DNA of 64,000 nucleotides. Source: Neodontobutis hainanensis (taxonomy: Eukaryota; Chordata; Actinopteri; Gobiiformes; Odontobutidae). Positions 24,035 through 35,240 of this stretch are shown one piece after another. The DNA lies in the NCBI GenBank assembly GCA_024349245.1, contig JALDNG010000930.1:1-64000 (forward strand), written 5' to 3'. The notes beneath the pieces were generated by a model. It was given only the letters and a program-made list of their open reading frames with translations. It was not told where the DNA came from and did no database searches. The translations under genes and the position numbers were made by a program. Position 1 is the first letter of the stretch. Every line of letters begins with the position of its first letter.

Positions 24035-25583
24035 GGAGCGGACCTCTTCATGGCCATTTATTACCAGAGGGAGCCGCAACACGCACTACTGGTGTGCAGT
24101 CTGCCGTATTGAAAATTCATGTTGCCACCAGGGTGTTGCAGATGTAGTGCGCCACATAAAAACCAAAGGCCACCAAGAAAAGCAAAAGGCACTACAGTCC
24201 ACAGCCAGAAAAGAGTTTTGAGTTGTAGTTGATCATGGTAATGTCATGGTTGATAGTTTTGAGTAATTTAAGGTTGTGTATTTCAGTTTAGTATAGTCCA
24301 GTTTCCTTAATTTGAGATCTTAGTTGCTGAATGAGTTTTTACCTGTGCCCTATTATCGCAGGTGTTTTTTTGTGAAGGAAATAAAAATCTCTGTATACCC
24401 TAGTTACTGATGGGTCGAATGACACTGGTATTTCCCAATCTTGAATTTTTTCTCTTCTTTGTAAAACATTTAATTTGTGTATTCTTAAACATCTATCAAC
24501 TTGAACATCTGATTGATTATAACTTGTCATTATTATAGGAGTGGAAAAGATGAACCCGCTTACTGTCCGGGTCTTTATGGGCAGCAAAGTTGTTCACGGT
24601 TTTTAGATATGTGCACAACAAGTGGGACAAGAAGTGGGACAGCAAGTGAGATCTTCACCAAAATTAACGGCACCTTAGAGGAACACAGCATCCCTTGGGA
24701 GAACTGCATTGGTCTCTCAGTCGACAATGCAGCTGTGAATATTCCATTAATATTAATATTCCAATAATATATCTATTGCCTCTAGGGTCCTTCAGAAGCG
24801 TCCCAACACCTATATTCATGGTTGTCCTTGTCACGTGGCACATAACACTGCCAAAGCTGCAGGAGATTTTTTAAAGTGAGTTAAGACTTGATTTATCTTT
24901 ACATGTTACTTTTTATCTGTATCCTAATTACATGCATTGACTGAATGTGTTACGATTTGATTAATGCATTGCAGGTGTCCGGTTTTGATTTGGAGGATAT
25001 GGTAGTGGACATCGGTTACTGGTTCAAGGGTAGTACAAATCGGAAAGGATACCTTTATGTATCTTTGATACTATTAAGTGCAATATTGAAATGCTGTGCT
25101 GTAGAAAATATATGATATGGAATTAAATGTCTGAAACAGAGTTTTGTGAGCTCCATGAAGCGGAGTACATGGAGGTCCTCCTGCATATCTCTGTTCGTTG
25201 GCTAAGCCTTGAACGTTGTGTGACCAGGATCCTGAGGCTGTATGAACCGCTGGCCAGCTACTACAAATCTGCGAGTATGGTCATCATTTATAATTTCATT
25301 ATGCAGCAACTACCTGGATTGTTAGTCACATATTTGTATTAATGATAACCTCTTGTTTGGTGTTTTTTATTTATTGATTCAAGATGAAAATCAGGCCAGG
25401 TTCAAGAGGCTTGCAAAGACATTCACTGACCCCATGGCAGAAGTGTACCTGCTGTTCTTCCAAGCCACCGTACCAACTTTCACTTCTTTCAACTTGCTTC
25501 TTCAGAGAGAGCAGTCTTCAATATTTTTGTTACATGGTGAGGTGGGATTGGATTTTGCTGTTTTTTCCATTGTGTGTTTCTTG

Positions 25584-26649
25584 TAGGGCTGCAACTAACG
25601 ATTATTTTCATAATCGATTAATCAAACGATTATTTTTTCAATTAATCAATTAATCGGATACAGTTTTTTTTTTATTCAGTTTGATTTTTTTGTTTATTAT
25701 AACTAAATAAAACCCTAAATCAGGGTATTTATGTTTAAAAGTGTACTTTAAAAAGTGCAAAAGCCACACATTGAGTTTTACTAATATAATCTTTAATTTT
25801 TACATTTTAAAACTTAAAACACAAAAGTTTGTCCAGTTTTTAAACAATAAAACCTCTTTAAATATCCAAAATATAAATAAACAAAACAAAATATTGAGTT
25901 GTGCTGCTCATATAAACTTCACATTATGAAATTAGGACACAATGATGTTTCTAATAATATATTAAGCAGCGTATTTTGTTGAAATATCAAAATTATAAAC
26001 GCTTCAACGCTAAAAACCACAGACTACAGTGACTAAAAATCTTTTACTACTGCTGTTATTAACTGCCTTTATATTTAATTTGCCTTTAACCGTTTCATTT
26101 AACCTATTTCTGCGGTAGCGCTATTATAATGCATCAGTTATGTTTGAACTGGGCTAAACTTGATACTCTCGACGAGCAAAATAGATCTAGTGTGACTGTC
26201 GAAGTTGGTAAACAAAGCTGTTTACACAGTAGCATTGAATTAAACTAGAGTACTATTTTCCCATCTTCATATAATGAGAATATAGGCTAAGATGTACTGT
26301 ACTGTGCTGATGTGTTTTTTTCTTCATCTAATTATTATCGTGTTTCCTCTTCATGTGTTGAGCATCACTGTGGTACTTCCATGCCACACAAGCTCAGCTT
26401 TGCATAACTTGTATGATTACGGTCTTATTTGCTGCATTTAATGTAAAATGCTCCATGCCTTAGATGACTTGATGAACTTTCCTCGACGATTGATCTGTCA
26501 TTTCATTAACATTACTCTCCCATTTCGCATGTGACTGTTTCATGAAAGGAGCATCATCAACGCTCGTGAAGTGAGCAGACCAACTAATCGACAATGACAT
26601 TCGTTGACAACGATTTTCATAATCGATTATGATTATTGTTGCAGCCCTA
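25584..26649. mobile_element. Non-autonomous hAT element inside the hAT transposase gene
   Basis: Terminal inverted repeats TAGGGCTGCAACTAACGATT at the left and ATTGTTGCAGCCCTA at the right, and an exact 8-bp target duplication gtttcttg (25576-25583 and 26650-26657). The length is 1066 bp. The interior is AT-rich with no transposase-like frame. The 8-bp duplication is diagnostic for hAT-type insertion. Sub-terminal cataatcgattaatc motifs form further inverted structure. Confidence 0.9.
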
Positions 26650-26657
26650 GTTTCTTG

Positions 26658-28885
26658 CTGATATCTTTAGAGATCCTCTAAAACAAGTTTGACCTACTTT
26701 ATTTTGTAAATGTCTGTTACAGATGGTGAAATTAAAATAATGCTATGTTAAGTTTATTTTCAGCATCTCTGCAGGGTCATGAGAGCTTGTGAAATTGTTT
26801 TAATTAATCAAACATCAACCAGGTTAGTGTTTATTGTGATATGATCAAATGTGATATGTTAAATGTGATATTTAGTCTTGTATCTTTTGCCACTTCATGG
26901 TAGAAACCTAGATGTAGTGAATATGGTCTCATTGTGAATAATTAATAAATATGAATTATGAAAATTAATAATTAATATGTTGTTTATCAATAGTTAATTT
27001 CTTTCTTTAGCCCTGTTTCATTTAAATCTGAATTAAACCATGAAACAAGAATATCTTTATGGGGTAAGAAGACAAGGCCAGGTTAAAATATGAATACAAT
27101 ATAGGACAAAGGGAATAATCAGGGCAATGGTGATTTGATAATATATGCACTAAAAAGTTATTGACAATGGCACAATGGTTTACTTATTACCTTTGATGGA
27201 AAAAGGTACTGTTTAATCTTTTTAATTTGGTTAATTATGACGAGCAAAGGGGAGGATTTGATAATAAGCTTTAATTCAAGGCTGTTCATTTTGGATATTA
27301 GATAAAACTTGTGGTTATAAGAGGTTGTTTCACGGTTAATTTGGATAGCGGACAAGATTAGTTTCACTGCTGGCTATATTTGACAATACACAGTTTAACG
27401 CCAGTTTGTGTAAAGTCTTGACTCACACTGATCTGGTGGGTCAGTACCAGCAGTGCGGTTCGATCAGTCCCAAAGGAGGCTTCATTCATTAATAATAGTT
27501 TTCGGCCGTTGAAGGTGTTCACTCAAAGTCTGGTGCTAAATAGTTTACCTTTAGCAGACCAAATAAGGCGTCCTGTATTGCACATGTAAGTGGTCTTTAG
27601 CAGTCTTCAATAAATCTAAATGCAGAAATCACATGCTTAAAGACTAAAATGTCTTGGATTTAACAGACTTTCTTCACAGAATGTAAAAAGCCTTTCAAAA
27701 CTACTTGAAGTTTCTTACAAAAAAGTGATGTAATTGAAGAATTTCAATACAAAATCAAATGTGTTGGATCTTCAAAAATAAAAGTCACTTTAACACAGAC
27801 TGTGCATGTTTAAACCCTGAAACAAAGTCTCACGTGATTAAATAAAAGTTGGCAGGTATGTGTAAAGATTGCGTGAAACAAGGAAAGCTTGAGACACAAT
27901 AAGCGATTAAGAGCAAAGAGTGCTATTTCGCTTTGCGAATCTTTTGTAAGCTTACTTTGATGGACACGTTTGGGGAATAGAGGTGTTACGAAAGTTTCTG
28001 GTTTGAAATAAACTTTTCTTTGTCCCATCAAATAAAGGATTTTAAAACACATTTAAAAAACCGTATTGCTTCTGCATTATCACTAAATGCGGAAATGTCT
28101 TTACCAATCTTTAAAGACTAAACACATATTACATTATTCATTGCTTTAACTGAAAACAATGTAACAATTTGTTTTATTGTACAATAGGACTGTGCACATT
28201 AAAACAGAGTAACATCAGGTTTGCTTCCGTTGAGCTGTGTTGGAGCCTGTTAAGGAAAAATGGTTAGGTTTGCACATTCAATATCATAGTCTCTTAATAT
28301 ACACTTATATGGACCAGAGAAGAATTGTCTTTAGTTTGAAGCAGAGTCATTACTCTGTTCGACCATCAATGTTCAATCACTTATAGAATCCTGAAACAAA
28401 CAAAGACACAGTCGTGGGCACATTATCAAGATAGTCTGTATATCAAATTAAGGCGTCACTTTGGCATAAACAAAGTCTGGTTTTACTATAGCGGCTACAT
28501 GTCCTTTGAAGTGTTTGAAACCAAAGTTGTTAATCACATTTCACTTTTCCATGAACTTTCTTAAAGCAAAGAGCATCTGGTCCAAATTAGGCACAGAGTT
28601 GAATAAAATTTTCTTGTCTTCTCCTCAGTCTGAATAAACAAAAAGGGGAGAAAGTTTCTGAGTTCAGTGTTGAATATTTAACTCTGAAAGCTGTTGGAAT
28701 CTCCTGGTACAAGAGACATCACTACAAAATAGGTTTGTGATAGTCCTTCCATTAACACGTGAGTTTCTGGTTGGATTTCTTGCCCTATGTGCTAGCTGAT
28801 ATTGCCACATCAGCATGTTAAACCATTTATGTTAACCTGATATGCTGTATCTGTGACAGGAAGAAGTTGAACATTGGGTTCACAA
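26658..28885. other. Intron-like interior of the hAT gene
   Basis: AT-rich sequence with no hAT coding blocks between 25542 and about 28900. It includes a block at 27560-27860 that is similar to 30340-30683 (see that entry). Confidence 0.45.
27556..27860 (+). repeat. Diverged direct repeat of 30335-30683
   Basis: Shared strings in the same order: tattgcacatg, agtggtctttagcag, aatgcag-aaatcacat, aatgtc-tgg, ttcacagaatgtaa, and at the end agttggcaggtatg. The copy at 30335-30683 is close to the putative right end of the hAT element. Here the same right-end text occurs 2.8 kb inside. Confidence 0.6.
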
Positions 28886-30334
28886 TCAGGGCTTTAAAAT
28901 GATTGCTCAGCCAGGGTGACGTCACACCACAGCAGGTGGATTCATTCCATGAAGCTGTGTTGTGTTTCCTGACAAGTGCTGTGGATTATGCATACAAGCT
29001 GCCACTGAAAGAGCCACTGATCAAACATGTCAAATTCATAGATGCGGCAGAGGCTGCAAGTGACATCGAAGATGTACTGTACTTTGTTGAAAGGAGTTAC
29101 CTCTAATTATTCTCTTCATCATCTTAGCTAAAATACCCTGTGTTTTATGGTATGTTCACTCTAAACTGCATATGAGCTTTTCTTTTAAGCTGAGCTTCTT
29201 AGCACGGCTGGTTGAATGACGCTTAACTCTAAAACCTACACTGTAACTCATGTTCATGGTTTCCCCATCTCCTCCCATACCATGGACCAGAGGAGCATGA
29301 CCTTCTGTGTGGAGTTTCTAAATGATCAGACCATGTCAATAATATCCTGCAATAGAAACTGAAATGGAAATGGCTTCTGGGCTGGAAAATATATACATAG
29401 AATTTATTTTTTTTTTTTTGGGCAGGTGTGTCTTGGTTACAACTGTTGCTTAAACTTTGTGCAAGCATATGTGCCATGCATGATACAAATAATGCATGTT
29501 TATATCTGAACTTTTAGATCACTGTATACTTAGAGTTTTAATTAATCAAACATCAAGCTATGTTTTTCCATTGTGTTCTTGGTGCATCAATAGGTGACTG
29601 AGTGAAAAAGAATTTGAGAGGCTTGCTGCCGTGGCCAACATTCCTGTCACTGTGTTGGTTGATTTGCCATGAGGCGCTGAGAGGGTGTTTTCAGTTGTGG
29701 GACTGAACAAAACCAAAAGAAGAAACAGCCTAGCATTGGATGGCACCTTGTCATCAATAATGACCATAAAGATGGCCAATTTGGAGCCCTGCTTTAAATG
29801 GGAGCCCCCCTCAGATATCATCAATGCCTCCAAGAAGACCACAGGCCAGTATATGATTTTAACCATGCCCACAGATCATAGACAAGGACTTTACCAGCTT
29901 CTGATCTGTATTTGATACTGATTATGCCTCATTTTAAGTTATTTGTGTAATGTAACATCTGTTTTATTACTTGGAAAAAGTTGTACTGTTTTAATAACAT
30001 TTTGTTGCACTTTGTTTCTGATGGACCATGTGCTGGGAGGATTTGATGAATAATGTCCCTCTCTAACTCAACTTGTCATTTTTGGCTGAACATAAATCAT
30101 TAAGTGCTCTTAAGAATACAATCATTCACAACATAGGCTAGGTTTCAGTTCTAGCATTCATTCAAAATATCAATCAACCTACCTAGGTTAAATCTTAAAC
30201 ACTGGTCTATGTATGAGGCTTTATTGTGGTCCATAGGCAGTCATTTAGGCACAACAATAGTTTTCTGGTTGAATGTTCAGCTCAAGTCTAGAAGGCCCTA
30301 CAAGTTTTGATGCCAAACATGAACCAGAATAAGT

Positions 30335-30683
30335 TCAGGTATTGCACATGGGTGCAAGTGGTCTTTAGCAGACCTCCCAAAAATCCACTAGAATGCAGGA
30401 AATCACATCTACTTAATCCAAAATGTCCTGGGGTTGGACCTTCAGCTATGTTTGCTTCACAGAATGTAACCAATATTGTCTATCTCTTAATAAGCTGCCC
30501 CTGGCTTTGGACCCCCCCCCCACAAACCACCAGAATGCAGGGTACAACATGGGTGAACGTCAATTTCAAAACTCTGATATCTGAGCCACCAACTTGTGTG
30601 GCTGTGTGCGTGCTGCGCGGCACTGTTTTGACCAACCCTGACAAAATCTCACTCCAAGGTTTTTTGAAAAGTTGGCAGGTATG
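30335..30683 (+). repeat. Second copy of the repeat, at the putative hAT right end
   Basis: Matches 27556-27860 in order, as listed there, and ends in agttggcaggtatg. It contains a run of about ten C residues near 30511. Confidence 0.6.
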
Positions 30684-30756
30684 GTTTTAGTAAATTTTTG
30701 CGCAACACAAAACAAACACAACGTTTCTACGACAATATCACAAACAACTATATTCG

Positions 30757-31125
30757 GCGTTATGCTAGCCTAGTACCTCTGACTTTCTAGCTATGCGCCA
30801 CTACTTTACACGAGTTTTCTAGCCATGGAGTGCTAAGCACCCTCATGCTAGCCTAACACGTAATTTAGTTTCCAAAACCTTGAGCGTTATGCCAGCCTAG
30901 TGACTCCTGACTTTCTGACTATGCGTTCCTATTCTACACAGGCTTTCTAGTTGCTACCCTAGCCAGTAATTTAGTTTCCAAAACCTTGAGCGTTATGCCA
31001 ACCTAGTCTCTAACTTTGTGGCTATGCGCTCTTACTTATTCAGGTTTACTCACGATTGAGCGCTATGCCACACTAGTAAATATATAACTTTATGGCTATG
31101 CAACTCAAACTAGTAACCAATAACC
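30757..31125 (+). repeat. Irregular tandem repeat, four decayed units
   Basis: Units start at 30757, 30884, 30990 and 31060 with gcgttatgc(c/t)a-cctagt, followed by ctgactttct-gctatgcg and a tttacacaggtttt-like string. Two of the units are preceded by the same ttccaaaaccttga block. Spacing is 127, 106 and 70 bp, so the array has lost parts of units. Function unknown. Confidence 0.7.
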
Positions 31126-31922
31126 CGACCCACTTTCTGAGACTGATCAGGTCTCAAGGAGTCTTAAACCCTTCGGGTTATTTTCTCTTATCTCTTTATC
31201 TTTATTAAACTACACACAAAATCTTAACCAATACAAAACAATTGTCAAAAACACAAAACATTTAAGACATCTTATAAATTTTTCTGAGTGTGCTACTAAT
31301 TTTAAAATAAACATACAGGCAGGTTCTTACTTCACAGCAAGGTCTACCTGTAGGGACAGGCAGAAACTTTAGTTAACAAGGCTTTCTGTTTAGTTGAATA
31401 CTTTGCCGCCAGGCTGAGAAAGAAAAACTTGACCGTCGTGCAGAGAACACTTAAAGAATAAAATTTTTACCTTTCCAACACCGCAACCGGTCAGAAACAC
31501 CAAGTTTGTGCAGAAACACCAGTTTCTCCCGGCTCTTTTGGTACGAGTGTTGGAACTAATATTACTTCAATAAAAACTATAAAACCAATGTAAAGTTTGT
31601 GTGTTTAATTCCACTCAGAAAAGGTACAAGCCAGCGCTGGGTCACAACACGTAGTTAACAGGAGGTCAGCCCACGTGTTGTGCTGCTGGTCAACTCAATG
31701 CTCAAAAGGTCCTGACCTTTGTCCACTCCTCTCACAGGAGGGGACACTTCCTGCTTTGAATCAGTAGTTTACCTATGTGTCCAGCCAGGGCTGACCAACT
31801 GGTTCTGACTGGTTTAAACAGATGAGGTATGTAGTGGACTAATCTAGGTGCAGTGTATCATGCAGAGAGTGTAAATAACAAACAAAACAGTTGAAAAAGG
31901 GTTTCTTATTATAAAATCCTAA
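31126..31922. other. No recognisable gene
   Basis: AT-rich to 31560, then mixed composition up to the LTR. An inverted pair, caacacgtagttaacaggag / cccacgtgttgtg near 31646-31683, is visible but short. Confidence 0.4.
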
Positions 31923-31923
31923 C

Positions 31924-32290
31924 AGTTATAAGAATTTTAGTTTTAATGTTTAGAGTTACTGGGGGCTTATAGTTCTCTTCAGGTCATGTCAAATTCATGT
32001 CATGTCCGTCCTGCTAATCCATGAAGTAGACATAACTAGAGTGAGACATGGCTTGTCACGGACTTTTGCACCTGGACCATTGTGAACGCCTCTCACCAAG
32101 GCCACACGGTGTTGTATAAATTCTCATGTTCTGTTTACATCTTTAAGCAAACCTCCGCTGTACCCTTGTTACTGTGTGTGTCTGCTTTGCTTCTCCTTGC
32201 AAGGATTAAAACCTGGCCATTGCTTGTTAAATTATAATCTGTCTCCGTGTCTCTCTGGATAAATATAAGGACATAGAAAATTCTTACACA
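31924..32290 (+). mobile_element. Solo LTR in plus orientation, family of 42343-42703
   Basis: This is the reverse complement of the LTR family seen at 12996, 42343 and 48968: gttataagaattttag, ctcttcaggtcatgtcaaat, ccttgcaaggattaaaacct, gttaaattataatctgtctc. Both ends are eroded (start cagttataag, end ttcttacaca) and no primer-binding site or polypurine tract adjoins. It is older than the pair at 42-49 kb. Confidence 0.75.
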
Positions 32291-32659
32291 TCTCCTTTGT
32301 CTTTTAAGATTAAAAACAGGAAGTGGTCACACCAGTTCTTTAAATGGTGGATCTCATGCATGTACCACAGAGGACCAGTCCTCTTTATACAGTAGGCTTA
32401 AGATCACTGTATCCAGAGAACTTAATGATGGGATTGTTGCACAGACGGCTCCTGCATTCATTTGTGTAGAGTGAAAAAGGAAAGGAGAACTCACACATTC
32501 CTGTGGGACACCTGTGTTAGAGTATTTGACCGTAGAGAGAACACCATTTACTTTTACTTGCTGTTGTTAAGAAAAATAAAACCATTGAATAATAAAATGA
32601 TTAACATGCAAATCAGTCAATTTCTGGACCAGTAGCTGTGGTTGTACTGCGAATAAAAG
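32291..32659. other. No recognisable gene
   Basis: Mixed-composition sequence between the solo LTR and a LINE fragment. The stretch ttcctgtgggacacctgtgt (32500-32520) looks like antisense LINE text but is too short to call. Confidence 0.35.
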
Positions 32660-32950
32660 TCAACACATAAGTGTTTTATACGTGTTTGTAAATGAGCAAG
32701 TTGCAGGGGATCTTTAGCATGTCCACATTGATCTTTTCAAAACATTTCATTACAACAGATGTCAAAGCTACTGGCCTTAAGTTGTGAACAGCAGGACAAA
32801 ATACTTAGGGTACAGGGATGATTACAGATTTCTTCCACAGAGCGGGACAGTGAAGCGCGATAATGATTGTTGATAAAGTTGAGCACCAAGCAGCAGTCAG
32901 TTTGGAAGCAGAAGTCCTCAGTAAGATGGCAGGATCTAGGAGCCATCTGG
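32660..32950 (-). mobile_element. LINE reverse transcriptase fragment (N-terminal RT block)
   Basis: On the minus strand one frame reads LWKKSVIIPVP, a stop, then LRPVALTSVVMKCFEKI, matching the start of the RT domain (xxPVPK...RPVALTS..MK..E) of jockey-type teleost LINEs. It has stops and is a short remnant. Confidence 0.65.
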
Positions 32951-33651
32951 TCTGGCAGATTTTTATTACAGACCTAAACTATGTAAAACTATGTATGTAA
33001 CCTACAGTATGTAGGGTTAATAGTTGGACAACAAAAGCAACTCCACTGGGAGGGTCCAAGTTCTCAAAGTCACTGAGCTCATAGCTCTCAGTGTCATTAG
33101 AAGTAGAGAGCTGGATCCTGCTGGGATTCTTATTAGCAATGCACTGGATCTATTGACAATTATAACACAGAATATATTGCTTTCATTAGCAACGTTTACC
33201 AGGTTTATTACTAGTTTAGAGTCTACTTCAACTTTCTGGGTTAAAGCTGGGTTATTATTATTATTATTATTATAAAATCAACTAAACTATCTAACTCTGT
33301 GGAGTCAGGTGTTTTACTGTAAACCAGAGGAAAGTCCCAGACAGTTGGCGGGTCATGTTTGCTGAAATGAGCTCTGCCTTATCCTAACCAGACTGCTTAC
33401 ACTGCTGTTGTTTCAGAATGAGTTTTGACCAACCAGAGAAGAGCTTTGACCCTTTAGATCGGACCCTCATTAGTCAATGGAAAGGATGACTTGGATCACT
33501 TTTGTAAATAGCATTGTTTTGGCGGCGTGGACATGAACAGAAATGTTATAAAGATGTTTATCAGCTTGTCAGCTCCTGAGGACGGTGACGGCTTCTTAAA
33601 AGCACAACTCTCCTGTGGTCACACAGTTTCTCCTGAACCTCTGACAGAAAC

Positions 33652-33984
33652 ATGGCGCCACCAACTGGAGGAGGTATGAGCTTATGTCTATAAACAGAAT
33701 TAGTTTTGCATTCAGACCCTGACTCATTGTGTCGCTTCACAAAAAGGACCTAATATGACACGTACTGGTAACACATGTGTAACTTTAAAAGTACTCACAT
33801 TTTCAGACATATCTGTGAAGACGGTGCAGCCAACACTGAAATAAAGGCTTCTTTTGTTTTCAAGGGCAAATACAGATTCAGATGCACTGCTCTGCTCAAG
33901 TTGAGTTCTGCTTTGTTTGTCCTAAGCTCACTCCGGAGTGGCCCCAGACAGACCTCCATACCAGTGTGGCACAGGAACTAGACA
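33652..33984 (+). pseudogene. Decayed RBR-type E3 ubiquitin ligase-like gene piece
   Basis: A start-like exon at 33652-33673 (ATG GCG CCA CCA ACT, then donor gag|gtatga) is followed by a frame containing FKGKYRFRC, a phrase from the ubiquitin-ligase RING region of a fish RBR-protein group. In a second frame comes AQVEFCFVCPKLTPEW, the last cysteine pair of the IBR/RING2 unit. The first frame then resumes as SGPRQTSIPVWHRN and stops at 33981. The RING-to-RING2 middle is missing and the frame changes twice, so this is a remnant. RBR ligases transfer ubiquitin through a RING2 cysteine; the catalytic part is gone here. A second remnant of the same group lies at 37688-37955. Confidence 0.6.
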
Positions 33985-34369
33985 CCCCTTCTGCTCTGTA
34001 ACTGTTATAAATGCAAGAATTAACAAGTAAATGAAACCAATACCACCAGTTATTTTTGTTCTCATCTTTTATGCTCTACCAATGCTATACTTTACTTAAA
34101 ATGGCACTTTGTTCTTTACTTCTTCCCTCTTTACCAAACCCCTCACCATTATGGCTACAGCTTGTCTCCACTAATGCACTCAGTAATATTATCAGAATGC
34201 ATGTATTATCTCAGAGAAGCATATAAATGATGAAAGTTTATTCTGTAAAATGTAACTCGGTGTATTCATATTTCATGTTTCATTTCTGAACAATCATATG
34301 AATGAACTAAATAATTACAATGTCTCTGGCAATAAAGGAAGGACATAGCCACAATATCGCTCAGACCGC

Positions 34370-35110
34370 TGTGTAGACCTGTCACAATCGCCGAAGCAAG
34401 TTCCTAGTTTGTGAATCTTGTTCACTGACAAAGGCAATAAACGTTTTTCTGATTCTGATTCTGATCAGGTTTTATTATTGTGTCATGCTTGAAACACAAG
34501 CCCGGCCCAAATGTGCTTACAAGACACTCCCAATTAAACCAAAGACCAGATACCAACACTAAATGGAGTGAGTAAAGCAAACAAAAAAAAAGTGTATCAC
34601 AAAAGTAAAAAGCCAACCTGGTCACAACATAAATTCAAATAAAAATTATTCTAAGACAAGGTAATCAAACATAAAATAGACTATACATATGTCAAATTAA
34701 ACTATGCTGAAACAAAATAAACTAAAAAGACTATACATAAGTTGATTAAAACTACGCTAAAACAAAATAAACTATGCACAGTACAAATGTGAATAAATAG
34801 TGTATAGTGCAGGTTGTGTAACAGGTATTGCACGTTACAAATATTGCACGGTGAGATTCCACATGATTGTGGAAATACTGCTTGGTGAAAAGAGTTTCTG
34901 TGTTAGCAGTGTTCATTGTAGAGTCTGACAGCAGCAGGAAGGAAAGCCCTGCAGAATCTCTCCTTCACACACCGAGGGTGGAGCAGTCTGTCACTGAAGC
35001 TGCTCTCCAGAGCTGACAGGGCGTCCTGCAGGCGCTGGGACTTATGGTCCAGCATAGATCACCCACTTACCGGACTGAGTCCAGAGGACAGCCCAGGACA
35101 GAGCTGGACT
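34370..35110. repeat. LINE tail followed by a dispersed teleost repeat
   Basis: 34430-34463 carries ggcaataaacg and ctgattctgattctgat, the simple tail of a plus-strand LINE. From about 34840 to 35110 comes cagcagcaggaaggaaagcc and gcagtctgtcactgaagctg, text from a repeat that I know to be common in fish and that runs antisense here. I cannot name its family. Confidence 0.5.
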
Positions 35111-35240
35111 TCCTGATGACCTTGTCCGCTTCTTCTCTCTCCTCTCTGTGATGCTGAGAGGGAGAGAGAAGACAGTAAAACTATTAAACACATGCACACA
35201 TTTGTTAAACAGATGTACATTAAAACTGAATAATGTGGTG

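Larger units (their letters stand above)
23493..29915 (+). pseudogene. hAT-family transposase gene, multi-exon, decayed
   Basis: Coding pieces in order on the plus strand: an acidic, Gln/Glu-rich N-terminus from ATG 23493 (MSQKRPLPGQKRNLLFYLKN) to 23849; a BED-like zinc finger at 24036-24221 (WCAVCRIENS, then HIKTKGHQ); RFLDMCTTSGT and IPWENCIGLSVDNAAVNI at 24539-24738; HGCPCHVAHNTAKAAG at 24786-24875; FDLEDMVVDIGYWFKGSTNR at 24975-25035; ISVRWLSLERCVTRILRLYE at 25127-25290; DPMAEVYLLFFQA at 25382-25540; DVTPQQVDSFHEAV at 28900-29105; and the hAT C-terminal dimerisation block AERVFSVVGLNKTKRRNSLA, LDGTLSSIMTIKMA at 29680-29870. Most pieces are bordered by GT-AG signals. A frameshift near 24600 and a stop just before the C-terminal block (about 29671) show decay. 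Its role was transposition, acting in the nucleus. Confidence 0.85.
22788..30683 (+). mobile_element. Likely extent of an autonomous hAT-type element
   Basis: The left limit CAGAGCTGCCAACT (22788) and the right limit AGTTGGCAGGTATG (to 30683) are inverted relative to each other over GCCAACT with partial matching outside. They bracket a hAT transposase gene with 5' non-coding exons (donor after 23085; exon 23297-23361). The 8-bp flanks (atgtattc left, gttttagt right) do not match, so these limits are not confirmed. A second copy of the right-end text at about 27560-27860 complicates the picture and suggests nesting or internal duplication. Confidence 0.45.
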
